Shown here: positions 18,435-27,220 of the stretch, in pieces | How the letters are laid out: every line of letters begins with the position of its first letter | Position numbering within the stretch: position 1 is the first letter of the stretch | Source of the DNA: Peteryoungia ipomoeae | GTDB taxonomy: Bacteria; Pseudomonadota; Alphaproteobacteria; Rhizobiales; Rhizobiaceae | DNA length: 64,000 nucleotides | Assembly: GCF_004912165.1 (NCBI RefSeq) | Contig: NZ_STGV01000003.1 | Coordinates: 434,001 to 498,000 of the forward strand | Reading direction: 5' to 3' | Translations under genes and position numbers: made by a program | Notes under the pieces: model-generated | What the model was told of the DNA's origin: nothing | Databases searched by the model: none | The model's input: only the letters and a program-made list of their open reading frames with translations

Positions 18435-18538
18435 TGTTCACCTGCCCTGCACTTCATGTGCCAGGTCTCATTGTTCCGCCAATCGCATTAGGGACGGCTT
18501 CTGGCGAAAATGTTAACGGTTGAGCAAAGCTGGGCCTA

Positions 18539-18557
18539 TTTGGGGCATAATCCCAAA
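18539..18557. repeat. Inverted repeat upstream of the tetR gene
   Basis: TTTGGG-gcataat-CCCAAA, 105 bp upstream of the TetR start and 84 bp beyond the patatin stop. It could be an operator for the TetR protein or a weak end signal for the patatin gene; there is no T-run downstream of it on the minus strand. Confidence 0.3.
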
Positions 18558-18640
18558 AAGGTCAGGATTTTGCTACCTGCAGCGGCAAACAGTAAGAGGC
18601 TCCCGCAGGATCATCACCCCTCCCTCGCAAGGACGCATCC

Positions 18641-19771
18641 TCACCCCCGCTGGCGCTCGCGCGCAAGATCGAAGATCTGGATGCCGTTGTGGGGCCGTCC
18701 ACGCTCCCGCCAGCGCGGATGCTCAAGCGTGAAGCGGGCATCATCATACCCGGCCCGCCAATGCTCCTCGACGGAGCGCCGCGAAAACTCGACATCCATC
18801 GCATGGGTGGCGTGTGAGGCCCGGCGATGAATGAGATGGACGATGGTCACATCATATTCGTGGCCGATGGAGCGCAGTATTCCTGCATCTTCATCATCCT
18901 TCAGTTCCGGCGGCAACTTTTCGAGCAACCGCTTGGCCGCCCGTCGCACGATCTGGCGTCTTGCAAAATCATCGGTATTCATGCGCGTGCGGCTGGAATA
19001 GCGGATTTCCTTGATACGGCTTTCCACCTCGAACTGATCGCGCGGCATATCGCCCCTTGCGTTGAAGAGATCGACCTGGAAAATCTCCAGATCGCGGCTG
19101 GCATCGTTGGCGTTCAGGACATGCTGCAGCGGCGTGTTGGAGACCAGGCCGCCATCCCAATAATAGCGACCGTCGATTTCCACCGGCGGGAAGCCTGGCG
19201 GAAGAGCCCCGGACGCTGCAATATGGCGGGCATCGAGACGGCGGGTGCGATTGTCGAAATAGGCAAAATTGCCGGAGTGTATGTCCACCGCCCCGACGCT
19301 CAGCCGCGTCTTGCAGCTGTTCAACAGGTCGAAATCCACCAGGCGGTCCAGCGTGTGCATCAAGGGTTCTGTGTCGTAGAAGCTGATCCTGCTCTGTGGG
19401 TCCGCGACCCAGTGAAAGGGCGACTGAAAGCGCGGCGAAAAAAAGCCCGGCACGCCCATGATCGCACTCGCAAGCGCTGCCGCATCATTGGCCAGACGGC
19501 GATTATCCTCGCCGGGCGCGGACGGGCCAAAGTCCAGCCAGGAGGAGACCTGCTGCCAGAATTCTTCCAGACGGGCGATTCTTTGCTCACGCGGTGTTCC
19601 CACGATGATCGCGGCATTGACCGCACCTATCGAGATGCCGGCAAGCCAGCTGGGATCGACATCCTGCTCGTGAAGCGCCTGGTAGGCGCCTGCCTGATAG
19701 GCCCCAAGCGCCCCGCCGCCTTGAAAGACGAAGATTTGCTCGGTCGCTGCATTGCGTTGATCTTCCGCCAT
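18641..19771 (-). CDS. Patatin-like phospholipase with DUF3734 C-terminus
   Basis: 376 residues from ATG 19771; an upstream in-frame ATG at 20023 would add 84 residues of unlike composition. The N-terminus has the patatin oxyanion loop FQGGGALGAYQAG and the nucleophile motif GISIGAVNA (Gly-x-Ser-x-Gly), and the catalytic Asp is in WDGGLVSNTPL. The C-terminal part (RIKEIRYSSRTRMNTDDFARRQ and onward) is the DUF3734 extension. Such proteins are predicted serine acylhydrolases acting on lipids. The substrate is unknown and no signal peptide is visible. Confidence 0.87.
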   Translation of the reverse strand: MAEDQRNAATEQIFVFQGGGALGAYQAGAYQALHEQDVDPSWLAGISIGAVNAAIIVGTPREQRIARLEEFWQQVSSWLDFGPSAPGEDNRRLANDAAALASAIMGVPGFFSPRFQSPFHWVADPQSRISFYDTEPLMHTLDRLVDFDLLNSCKTRLSVGAVDIHSGNFAYFDNRTRRLDARHIAASGALPPGFPPVEIDGRYYWDGGLVSNTPLQHVLNANDASRDLEIFQVDLFNARGDMPRDQFEVESRIKEIRYSSRTRMNTDDFARRQIVRRAAKRLLEKLPPELKDDEDAGILRSIGHEYDVTIVHLIHRRASHATHAMDVEFSRRSVEEHWRAGYDDARFTLEHPRWRERGRPHNGIQIFDLARERQRG

Positions 19772-19956
19772 GGCGCATCCCTGTTTATGCCGCAGTGCAA
19801 TATAGGTCAGGCGACAGGTCGACGCCAGTCCGCAGACTGCAGCTGGCAGGCGTTGTGACGGGAGCCTGTACCTTGTCGGACCCAAAAGAAATGCGATACG
19901 GACCGCCTTTGCCCGGAGTAAGAAAGGCACAGCCCCTCCTACCTCAAGGATATCAG

Positions 19957-20412
19957 ATGCCCCGCTTCGCCGCCCTGATCGTGCCTCTCCTGTTTGCAGC
20001 GACCCTTGGCGTTGCCGGTGCAAGCCGCGCCGACGAGGCCTCCGTCGATCGCCAGATCGAGACGCTGCTTGGAGATGCTGCTGACTACAAGGAGTTGTTC
20101 TACGCCTTCAAGGTGGCGCTTGAAGAGGGACAATCCGACATTGTCGTCAGCCTCGTGACCTATCCGCTGACCGTTACCATCGATGGCGAGGAGGCAGCCT
20201 ATGACACAGAGCAAGAATTGCTAGACGCCTACGATTCCGTCTTCATAGAGCCGATCGTCGAGGCGGTGTCGAACCAGGAATATGGCGATCTTTTCGTCAA
20301 TTCCGAAGGCGTGATGATCGGCAATGGGGAAGTCTGGATCTCGGGCATCTGCGAGGATAGCGCCTGCACCAGTGCGCCACCCCGTGTCACCGTCATCCAA
20401 ACGGCAAACTAG
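19957..20412 (+). CDS. Small exported protein of unknown function
   Basis: 151 residues from ATG 19957, with AAGGA at 19946-19950. A signal peptide is evident (MPRFAALIVPLLFAATLGVAG) with probable cleavage at ASRA-DEA. The mature domain of about 125 residues has alternating strands and helices (LVTYPLTVTIDGEEAAYD, then LFVNSEGVMIGNGEVWIS), a pattern seen in small NTF2-like periplasmic proteins. Two cysteines near the end (GICEDSACTS) could form a disulfide. I do not recognise a specific family. A hairpin separates it from the convergent adhP gene. Confidence 0.7.
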   Translation: MPRFAALIVPLLFAATLGVAGASRADEASVDRQIETLLGDAADYKELFYAFKVALEEGQSDIVVSLVTYPLTVTIDGEEAAYDTEQELLDAYDSVFIEPIVEAVSNQEYGDLFVNSEGVMIGNGEVWISGICEDSACTSAPPRVTVIQTAN

Positions 20413-20435
20413 TCCTCACCGCGGAAATGGTGGAG

Positions 20436-20458
20436 GGGCGGCATCGGCGATGCCGCCC
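20436..20458. terminator. Inverted repeat between convergent genes, candidate terminator
   Basis: GGGCGGCATC-ggc-GATGCCGCCC, a perfect 10-bp stem located between the exported-protein gene and adhP. No T-run follows on either strand, so the mechanism may not be intrinsic, but the position fits a shared terminator. Confidence 0.55.
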
Positions 20459-20477
20459 ACCCCACAAGGACCGCTCA

Positions 20478-21506
20478 TCAGGCCGCGAGATCAAGCACGA
20501 TCCGGCCGTCGATCTTCCCCTCTTCCATGCGGCGGAAGATCTCGTTGATGTTCTCCAGCTTGTCCCAGCTGAAATGCGAGGCAACCTTGCCCTCACCGGC
20601 AAATTGCAGGCTTTCCTCCAGATCCTGCCGCGTGCCAACAATCGAACCGCGCACCGTGATGCGCTTCAGCACGGTTTCAAAGACAGGGAGCGAGATGAAG
20701 CCCGGCGGCAGGCCAACCAGCGACATCGTGCCCTTGGAGCGCAGGAAGCCGTAAGCCTGTTCCATGGCCTTGGGCGAGACCGCCGTGACCAGCGCGCCAT
20801 GCACGCCGCCGGTTGCCTTCTGTACCTGCTCGATCGCATCCTTGTCGCGGCCGTTGACCACGACATCGGCGCCGAGTTCCCTGGCAAGCTTCAGCTTGTC
20901 GTCGAAGATGTCGGCGGCCACGACATGCATGCCCATGGCCTTTGCATATTGCACGGCCATATGGCCGAGCCCGCCAATGCCGGAGATGACGACCCATTCG
21001 CCCGGCTTCACTTCGGCTTCCTTCAGGCCCTTGTAGACGGTAACGCCGGCGCAGAGCACGGGTGCTGCAGGACCGAAATCGAGATTATCGGGTAGACGAC
21101 CGACGAAATCCGGATCGGCAAGCCCGTATTGCGCAAAGGTGCCATTGACGGAATAACCGGTGTTCTGCTGGCTGCCGCAGAGCGTTTCCCAGCCGGTGCG
21201 GCAAGGCGAGCAGCAGCCGCAAGCCGTGTGCAGCCACGGCACGCCCACCCGGTCGCCTTCCTTGATGCGGGTGACGCCAGCGCCGAGCTTGGCGACATAG
21301 CCGACGCCTTCATGGCCGGGAATGAACGGAGGATTGGGCTTGACCGGCCAATCGCCATTGGCGGCATGGAGATCCGTATGGCAGACGCCTGTCGCTTCGT
21401 ATTTGACCAGGATCTGGCCAGGGCCGGGCTCCGGGATCTGTCGCTCTTCGATGACGAGCGGCTTGCCGAATCCACGAACGACGGCTGCCTTCATTGTCGA
21501 TGCCAT
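20478..21506 (-). CDS. adhP: Zinc-dependent alcohol dehydrogenase, AdhP type
   Basis: 342 residues from ATG 21506, which has GGAGAG just upstream. The catalytic zinc region is TGVCHTDLHAANGDWP and PGHEGVGYVAKLG. The structural zinc loop has four cysteines in ACGCCSPCRTGWETLC, and the NAD-binding fold reads ISGIGGLGHMAVQYA. This is the propanol-preferring AdhP class of medium-chain dehydrogenases, which oxidise primary alcohols or reduce aldehydes with NAD(H). It is a single gene. Physiological substrate unknown. Confidence 0.92.
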   Translation of the reverse strand: MASTMKAAVVRGFGKPLVIEERQIPEPGPGQILVKYEATGVCHTDLHAANGDWPVKPNPPFIPGHEGVGYVAKLGAGVTRIKEGDRVGVPWLHTACGCCSPCRTGWETLCGSQQNTGYSVNGTFAQYGLADPDFVGRLPDNLDFGPAAPVLCAGVTVYKGLKEAEVKPGEWVVISGIGGLGHMAVQYAKAMGMHVVAADIFDDKLKLARELGADVVVNGRDKDAIEQVQKATGGVHGALVTAVSPKAMEQAYGFLRSKGTMSLVGLPPGFISLPVFETVLKRITVRGSIVGTRQDLEESLQFAGEGKVASHFSWDKLENINEIFRRMEEGKIDGRIVLDLAA

Positions 21507-21679
21507 ATCACTCTCCCATACGTGTTGATCTGTCGGCACCGGGCTCACCGGTGTCCATGGGAGGAGCTTAGGAGTGTCTGGCCTGCGGCCGTTTGATCGG
21601 TATCAAGGAGGGGCAGATTTCATCCAGATGTCACGTCCGGGCATGCGTGACGCAGCCCGGACAGATGCGGGCGAAGCGC

Positions 21680-22555
21680 TCAGGCGAGGTTCTTCTTCAG
21701 GAATTCCACCGTGCGCGACCAGGCGAGATCGGCAGCAGCCTTGTCATAGCGGGCAGCCGAGGTGTCGTTGTTGAAGGCATGGTTCACGCCGTCGTACATG
21801 AACAGCTCATAGGTTTTGCCGTTGGCATCAAGCGCCGCCTTATAGGCGTCGATGCCGGCATTGATGCGTTCGTCGAGCCCACCATAATGCAGCATCAGGG
21901 GCGCCTTGATCGAAGGAACCTGATCGGCCGGCACCTGCGCGCCGTAATAGGCGACGCCCGCACCGAGATCTGGAGATGCAACCGCCATCCGGTTCACCAT
22001 GCCGCCACCCCAGCAGAAGCCGATGGCGCCGACCTTGCCATTGGTCTTCTCATGGGAAGAGAGAAAGGCACGGGTCGCCTCGCCATTGGCAACGGCGGCG
22101 GCCATGTCGAGCGACTGGAACATGGCGCGGGCCTCGTCCTCGTTTGCCGGCGTGCCGCCATTTGGCGAGAGGAAGTCCGGCGCGAGCGCAACGAAGCCTT
22201 CCAGCGCCATGCGACGCGCGACATCGCGGATATGCGCATTGAGGCCGCGGTTCTCATGGATGACGATGACGGCGGGCAGTTTGCCGGCAGCGTCCTTCGG
22301 CACGGCCAGATAACCCTTCATCTCGCCGGTCTTGCCGGGATAGGTCACGTCTTCGGCGGTCAGGCGTTCGTCGGTTTCCGGTATGATTGTCGCATGGGCC
22401 GCATTCGCCGCGAGCATCGGCATGATGACTGCGGCAGCGGCCCCCGAGCCGGCCAGCGAGGTCAGCTTCTGCATGAAGCCGCGGCGATCCAGGGTCAGGT
22501 GGGTGTATTCGTCATAGGCATCGATCATCGCCTGCGTGATTGTCGGCTTGTCCAT
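21680..22555 (-). CDS. Dienelactone hydrolase family protein with Tat signal
   Basis: 291 residues from ATG 22555, with CCCGGGAGGAC upstream. A twin-arginine motif DRRGFMQK is followed by a hydrophobic stretch and AHA, suggesting export by Tat. The mature alpha/beta hydrolase has the nucleophile elbow GFCWGGGMV, with Cys in place of Ser as in dienelactone hydrolases; the acid and base are likely in LHYGGLDERI and DGVNHAF. The family hydrolyses lactones or esters. An exported version might act on plant- or envelope-derived compounds, but this is inference. Confidence 0.87.
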   Translation of the reverse strand: MDKPTITQAMIDAYDEYTHLTLDRRGFMQKLTSLAGSGAAAAVIMPMLAANAAHATIIPETDERLTAEDVTYPGKTGEMKGYLAVPKDAAGKLPAVIVIHENRGLNAHIRDVARRMALEGFVALAPDFLSPNGGTPANEDEARAMFQSLDMAAAVANGEATRAFLSSHEKTNGKVGAIGFCWGGGMVNRMAVASPDLGAGVAYYGAQVPADQVPSIKAPLMLHYGGLDERINAGIDAYKAALDANGKTYELFMYDGVNHAFNNDTSAARYDKAAADLAWSRTVEFLKKNLA

Positions 22556-22634
22556 GACACGTCCTCCCGGGTTTCGCTGATCCCGGGAAGATAGGCTGCC
22601 ATTGGCGCAAGACCAGACAAAACGCCGTGATGGA

Positions 22635-23048
22635 TCAGCTGAAGGCCATCCAGGCGCCAAGCCAGACCCAGAGGAGGAAGAGCACGACAAAACCAGCCAT
22701 GAAGGACAGGCGCCGGAACAGCAGCTTGCCGGTCACCTGCATGTATGCCTGGACATAGCGGGCCAGCACAAAGACCCAGGCGCCGACGACGGCCGGAAGG
22801 TTGTCTGCTTCGGCAATGTAGAGCAGGACGCAGACGGCATAAAACAGCACCGGCAGTTCGAACTGGTTGGCAATCGCCTTGTTGACCACCCGGCTCGCCT
22901 GCGGCTCGGCCAGATTGTCCCGGAAGGCTTCGCGCTCGACTTCGCCGCTTTTGACGACCTCGGCGCGCCTGACAACGAGCAGCGCATAAAGGCAGAAGAT
23001 CAGGAAGGCATGCGCCACAAGCGGCCAGAACATTTCAAAACCGGTCAT
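22635..23048 (-). CDS. MAPEG family membrane protein
   Basis: 137 residues with four hydrophobic segments. The segment after the first helix reads RRAEVVKSGEVEREAFRDN, and the second helix region has NQFELPVLFYAVCVL; the E..L..F pattern is typical of bacterial MAPEG proteins related to eicosanoid/glutathione metabolism enzymes. It is predicted to be an inner-membrane protein. The precise activity is unknown. It lies downstream of guaB on the same strand but behind the guaB hairpin, so it probably has its own promoter. Confidence 0.82.
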   Translation of the reverse strand: MTGFEMFWPLVAHAFLIFCLYALLVVRRAEVVKSGEVEREAFRDNLAEPQASRVVNKAIANQFELPVLFYAVCVLLYIAEADNLPAVVGAWVFVLARYVQAYMQVTGKLLFRRLSFMAGFVVLFLLWVWLGAWMAFS

Positions 23049-23079
23049 CTGAAAATCCTTTCAATATGTGGTCGCGGAA

Positions 23080-23108
23080 AGGCCCGGGAATGGGGTTTTC
23101 CCGGGCCT
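23080..23108 (-). terminator. guaB terminator
   Basis: AGGCCCGGGAA-N7-TTCCCGGGCCT, an 11-bp perfect stem 22 bp beyond the guaB stop, followed on the minus strand by TTTCC. The T-run is short but the stem is strong. Confidence 0.75.
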
Positions 23109-23130
23109 CTTGAAAGACGTCTCGCAAAGA

Positions 23131-24621
23131 TCAGTTCGAGCCGGGATAGTTCGGGCTTTCGCGGGTGATCGTCACGCCATGCGGGTGGCTTTCGCGCAGG
23201 CCAGCGCCGGAAATGCGCACGAAGGTCGCCTTTTCCTGGAAATCCTTGATGTCCTTGCCGCCGACATAACCCATGGCGGCCTTGAGGCCACCGGCGAGCT
23301 GATGCAGCACGGCCGAGACCGGGCCTTTGTAGGGAACCTGGCCCTCGATGCCTTCAGGCACGAGCTTCAGCGTGTCGCGCACTTCCGCCTGGAAGTAGCG
23401 ATCTGCCGAACCGCGGGCCATGGCGCCGACGGAGCCCATGCCGCGATAGGCTTTGAACGAACGGCCCTGGTAGAGGTAAACTTCACCCGGGCTTTCGTCG
23501 GTGCCAGCCAGAAGCGAACCGACCATGACGGCGGAAGCACCGGCGGCAATCGCCTTGGCGACATCGCCCGAGAACTTCAGGCCACCATCGGCGATGACAG
23601 GAATGTCGTGTTTGTTGGCGGCTTCGACGGCGGCCATGACAGCAGCAAGCTGCGGCACGCCGACGCCGGCGACGATGCGGGTGGTGCAAATCGAGCCTGG
23701 GCCAATGCCAACCTTGATGCAGTCTGCGCCGGCATCGATCAGGGCCTGGGTGCCTTCAGAGGTGGCAACATTGCCGGCAATGATGCGGATGGCATTCGAC
23801 ATCTTCTTCACGTGCGCGACGGCATCCAGAACCTTCTGGCTGTGGCCGTGGGCGGTGTCGACGACGATAACATCAACGCCGGCATCGATCAGGCGTTCAG
23901 CGCGCTCGACACCGTCATCGCCGGTCGAGATGGCAGCAGCGACGCGCAGGCGCCCCTGGGCATCCTTGGCGGCATTCGGGTTCAGCTGCGACTTCTCGAT
24001 ATCCTTGACCGTGATCAGACCGATGCAGCGGCCGTCATTGTCAACGACCAGCAGCTTCTCGATGCGGTGTGCGTGAAGCAGGCGCTTGGCTTCGCCCTGA
24101 TCTACGCCATCCTTGACCGTGACCAGGTTTTCGCGGGTCATCAGCTCGTAGATCTTCTGGTTCGGATCGGAGGCAAAACGCACATCGCGGTTTGTGAGGA
24201 TGCCGACGAGGCGGCCCGGGCGACCGCCGTTCTCGACGACCGGGATACCGGAAATGCCATGCGCCTTCATCAGCGACTTGGCTTCGGCAAGCGTGGCATC
24301 GGGACCGATGGTGACGGGATTGACCACCATGCCGCTCTCGAACTTCTTGACCTGACGGACTTCCTCGGCCTGTTCGATCGGCGTCAGGTTGCGGTGAATG
24401 ACGCCCATGCCGCCGGACTGGGCCATGGCAATCGCAAGCCGGCTTTCGGTGACGGTGTCCATCGCCGACGACAGGATCGGCAGTGAGAGTTCGATATCGC
24501 GGGCGATGCGCGTGGCGATGTTCGTCTGCCCCGGCATCACTTCGGAATGCCCCGGCTGCAGGAGGACGTCGTCAAATGTGAGCGCTTCTGCGCCGGTTGC
24601 CGACATTACGATGCGTGCCAT
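23131..24621 (-). CDS. guaB: Inosine-5'-monophosphate dehydrogenase
   Basis: 496 residues from ATG 24621. The order is the standard TIM-barrel N-part ([15 protein letters not shown]), two CBS domains (about residues 95-210, [20 protein letters not shown], then [17 protein letters not shown]) inserted in the barrel, the catalytic cysteine loop [15 protein letters not shown], and the flap region with [16 protein letters not shown]. It oxidises IMP to XMP with NAD, committing purines to GMP synthesis. CBS domains bind adenine/guanine nucleotides for control. It is monocistronic with a terminator after it. Confidence 0.96.
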   Translation of the reverse strand: MARIVMSATGAEALTFDDVLLQPGHSEVMPGQTNIATRIARDIELSLPILSSAMDTVTESRLAIAMAQSGGMGVIHRNLTPIEQAEEVRQVKKFESGMVVNPVTIGPDATLAEAKSLMKAHGISGIPVVENGGRPGRLVGILTNRDVRFASDPNQKIYELMTRENLVTVKDGVDQGEAKRLLHAHRIEKLLVVDNDGRCIGLITVKDIEKSQLNPNAAKDAQGRLRVAAAISTGDDGVERAERLIDAGVDVIVVDTAHGHSQKVLDAVAHVKKMSNAIRIIAGNVATSEGTQALIDAGADCIKVGIGPGSICTTRIVAGVGVPQLAAVMAAVEAANKHDIPVIADGGLKFSGDVAKAIAAGASAVMVGSLLAGTDESPGEVYLYQGRSFKAYRGMGSVGAMARGSADRYFQAEVRDTLKLVPEGIEGQVPYKGPVSAVLHQLAGGLKAAMGYVGGKDIKDFQEKATFVRISGAGLRESHPHGVTITRESPNYPGSN

Positions 24622-24803
24622 GCCAATTTCCTTCGTTTGAATAGGCAGAATCCTCCCGGTGACGAAACATTCCGTCCGGTGGTTCCTGCATGAAATGCTT
24701 GGAAGTTGGCGAGGGCTGGTAACACGTTCATGACAGGATGGAAATAGCAAAAGACCTGCCATGCCCAAGATGGGCTGAACTTTCCACCCAAGTCCGGTAC
24801 ATT

Positions 24804-24819
24804 AGAATTTTATAATTCT
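24804..24819. repeat. AT-rich palindrome in the guaB / DUF1476 promoter gap
   Basis: AGAATT-ttat-AATTCT lies in the 278-bp gap between the divergent guaB and DUF1476 genes. It may be part of a promoter or an operator. The remainder of the gap shows no other structure that I can support. Confidence 0.3.
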
Positions 24820-24899
24820 CTTTTTCAATCTTGAAAACCTCCTCTGGTATCCCTGTTGGCGCTGGGAATCGGGCTGATTTCAGGACGAGGGGGCGAGTG

Positions 24900-25211
24900 A
24901 TGAATCCATTGAAAAAGCGGGCACAGGCGCACGAAGTGCAATTCGCCAGACAAGCCGAGCAGCAGTTCAAGACGCAGGCTCTGTGCGGCACCATGCTCGG
25001 TCGTTGGGCCGGGTATCAGATGGGTGTCGACGATGTGGAAAGCTACGCAAGGAACATTGCGATGCGCCAGGTCGTCGAGCCCCACCGACTATTTGACCTC
25101 ATCAAACAGGATTTTTCAGCATCCAAGGTTGCGGTTTCCGATGACGAGATCTCGGCCCGACTGCATGACTTCATGGAGCGCGCGAGGGATCGGGTGTTTC
25201 GCGAGGGATAA
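24900..25211 (+). CDS. DUF1476 protein, ATP synthase zeta-subunit-like inhibitor
   Basis: 103 residues from ATG 24900, with GAGGGGGCGAG just upstream. The sequence from NPLKKRAQAHEVQFARQAEQ through AGYQMGVDDVESYAR and EPHRLFDLIKQDF is the DUF1476 family. In Paracoccus denitrificans this protein is the zeta subunit that inhibits F1-ATPase through its N-terminus, so a similar role in the cytoplasm is likely here; inhibitory strength varies between species. It ends at a hairpin shared with the convergent hydrolase gene. Confidence 0.85.
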   Translation: MNPLKKRAQAHEVQFARQAEQQFKTQALCGTMLGRWAGYQMGVDDVESYARNIAMRQVVEPHRLFDLIKQDFSASKVAVSDDEISARLHDFMERARDRVFREG

Positions 25212-25212
25212 A

Positions 25213-25232
25213 CGCCCGGTCGAAACCGGGCG
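25213..25232. terminator. Bidirectional hairpin between DUF1476 and the MBL-fold gene
   Basis: CGCCCGGT-cgaa-ACCGGGCG, 8-bp stem 1 bp after the DUF1476 stop. On the minus strand it is followed by TTTATCC, giving a plausible terminator for the hydrolase gene. Confidence 0.65.
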
Positions 25233-25256
25233 CTGATCTGGCATCTACGAGACCTC

Positions 25257-26246
25257 TCAGAGATCGAACTGATAGGCCTTCGGCACGAAGCGGTAGCCCT
25301 GGTCGAGTTTTTCGACATAGCCGGTTGCCGGGAACGGCATGTGGTAACCGATAAAGGCGAGCTTATCGGTCGCCAGCATGTCGAAGACCTTCTTGCGGCT
25401 TGCGGCCGCGGCCGCCTTGTCCATGTCGAAGCGCACTTCCCAGTCCGGACGCTGCAGCGACAGCACGAAGTGGTTGGCCGTATCGGCTGTCAGCACAAGC
25501 TGGCGCCCTTCCGATTCCAGACGGTAGATCATGTGTCCGGGCGAATGGCCGAACGCTGCCATACCGGTCACACCCGAGACGACCTCCTGGCCATCGCCGA
25601 TGAAGGTCATCTTGTCCGCAAGCGGCTGTACATTGGTAAGGACACCCTTGTGGCCACCTTCGGCGGGCGTGCCGACGCGCGCCGGATCGACCCAGAAGTC
25701 ATACTCCGTCTGTCCGGTCACATAGCGCGCATTGGGGAAGGCAGGCTTGCCCCCTTCCATCAATCCACCGATGTGATCGCCATGCATATGGGTCAGCACC
25801 ACGATCGTCACATCTTCGGGCTTGTAGCCGGCAGCGGTCAAACCTTCCGAAAGGCGGCCCAGGCCATTGGCGCGACCGGCTTCGCCAAGGCCCGTATCGA
25901 ACAGGATGACATCGCTGCCGGTGTTGACCAGGACGGGTGCGAAGGAATTGACGAACCCGTTGGCCGGGAGGAAATTCGCCTCAAGCAAAGCGCCAACGTC
26001 TTCAGGAGACTGATTGGTGCCGAAGGTTTCCTGCGGGGCATCGGAGGCCCGTGCGCCATCCTTCACCACCAGCACTTCGAACTGACCGACCTTGAAGCGG
26101 TGGGTTTCGGGTGGCATCGCGTGATTTATATCCATCGAAGTCTGCGGCGTCGCGGTTTGCGCCATGGCGGCGCGGGTCATGATGGTGGGGGCAGCCAGCG
26201 CAACACCGGCACTTCCCAGAAGCATTCGTCTATTCATTGTTATCAT
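25257..26246 (-). CDS. Exported metallo-beta-lactamase-fold hydrolase
   Basis: 329 residues from ATG 26246, chosen because GAGGAG is 6 bp upstream. The N-terminus NRRMLLGSAGVALAAPT looks like a short Tat-type signal ending near AMAQ. The MBL zinc motif is THMHGDHIGG; further ligands are probably the His in FGHSPGHM, the Asp in TADTANHF and the His in IGYHMPFP. It belongs to the MBL-fold hydrolase group that includes quorum-quenching lactonases and related enzymes. The substrate is not deducible. It is a single gene. Confidence 0.86.
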   Translation of the reverse strand: MITMNRRMLLGSAGVALAAPTIMTRAAMAQTATPQTSMDINHAMPPETHRFKVGQFEVLVVKDGARASDAPQETFGTNQSPEDVGALLEANFLPANGFVNSFAPVLVNTGSDVILFDTGLGEAGRANGLGRLSEGLTAAGYKPEDVTIVVLTHMHGDHIGGLMEGGKPAFPNARYVTGQTEYDFWVDPARVGTPAEGGHKGVLTNVQPLADKMTFIGDGQEVVSGVTGMAAFGHSPGHMIYRLESEGRQLVLTADTANHFVLSLQRPDWEVRFDMDKAAAAASRKKVFDMLATDKLAFIGYHMPFPATGYVEKLDQGYRFVPKAYQFDL

Positions 26247-26423
26247 GGCAATCTCCTCATCAACATCCCCGCCCATGGCTACGGGCTGTGCTGGAGATAG
26301 GCCATGAGGTCGCGCCGGAAAGCGTTGTCACGGCAACGTGATGCAACCGCAATTTTCGCGGCCTGATGGCCAACAGAGCCTATATCAGGCGCGTTCCGGC
26401 GGCAGAAAGGCACTCAACTGGCC

Positions 26424-26457
26424 GGACGAAGCCGAGGATCACTCCTCGGCTTCGTCC
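26424..26457. terminator. 15-bp hairpin overlapping the rlmE 3' end
   Basis: GGACGAAGCCGAGGA-tcac-TCCTCGGCTTCGTCC is a perfect 15-bp stem. Its right arm encodes the final acidic residues and its loop contains the stop codon of rlmE. No T-run follows on the minus strand. Confidence 0.6.
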
Positions 26458-27218
26458 GCTTCATCGAATTCGCGTGGATCGCGGGCAAAGCCGTCCTCGT
26501 CGACGGAGGCATTGGCCACGCCATCCCGGCGCCCCTTAAAGCCTTTGGCCAGCAGGAACATCTCGACCGATTCCTGCCGCGATGAGGCCGGCTTGATATG
26601 CAGCACCTGGCGGAAGTTCTGCTTCAGCATGTTGAGCAGATCCTTCTCCGTGCCACCCTGGAAGGTCTTGGCGAGGAAATGGCCGCCTTCTGCCAGCACC
26701 TCGACGGCGAAGTGGGCCGCAACCTCGCAGAGATGCATGGTGCGCAGATGGTCGGTCTTCTGGTGGCCGGTAGTCGGCGCCGCCATGTCTGACAGGACGA
26801 GATTGGGCGTGCCGCCAACCGCGTCGATCAACTGGCGCGGGGCGTCCGGATCAAGGAAGTCGAGTTGCAGGATCTTCACGCCGGGAAGCGGCGCCATTTC
26901 CAGAAAGTCGATTGCGGCGACGCGGACATCCTCGTCGGTCGAATCGGTCACCTTGGCGGCAATCTGCGACCAGCTGCCGGGTGCCGCACCCAGATCGATG
27001 ATGCGCTTCGCCCCTTTCAGGATCTGATGTTTTTCGTCAATCTCGAGCAGTTTGAAAGCCGCGCGTGCGCGGTAACCCTCAAGCTTTGCCCTCTGGACAT
27101 AGGGGTCGTTGATATGCCGCTCGATCCAGCGCCGGGACGACGCCTTGAGCTTGCCCTTCTTGACCTTCTGGCCAAGCTTGCGGCCGGTTCGGTTACCCCC
27201 GATGGGTGGCTTTGCCAT
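26439..27218 (-). CDS. rlmE: 23S rRNA (uridine(2552)-2'-O)-methyltransferase
   Basis: 259 residues. The N-terminus is a basic extension ([19 protein letters not shown]), then the FtsJ/RrmJ fold: [13 protein letters not shown] carries the catalytic Lys, [11 protein letters not shown] binds SAM, the catalytic Asp is in [11 protein letters not shown], Lys in FLAKTFQGG, and the last tetrad Glu in SRQESVE. It methylates U2552 of 23S rRNA in the 50S subunit. The tail is strongly acidic (DEADEAEE). The gene starts 2 bp after the Ppx/GppA stop, so the two are cotranscribed. Confidence 0.93.
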   Translation of the reverse strand: MAKPPIGGNRTGRKLGQKVKKGKLKASSRRWIERHINDPYVQRAKLEGYRARAAFKLLEIDEKHQILKGAKRIIDLGAAPGSWSQIAAKVTDSTDEDVRVAAIDFLEMAPLPGVKILQLDFLDPDAPRQLIDAVGGTPNLVLSDMAAPTTGHQKTDHLRTMHLCEVAAHFAVEVLAEGGHFLAKTFQGGTEKDLLNMLKQNFRQVLHIKPASSRQESVEMFLLAKGFKGRRDGVANASVDEDGFARDPREFDEADEAEE

Positions 27219-27220
27219 GA

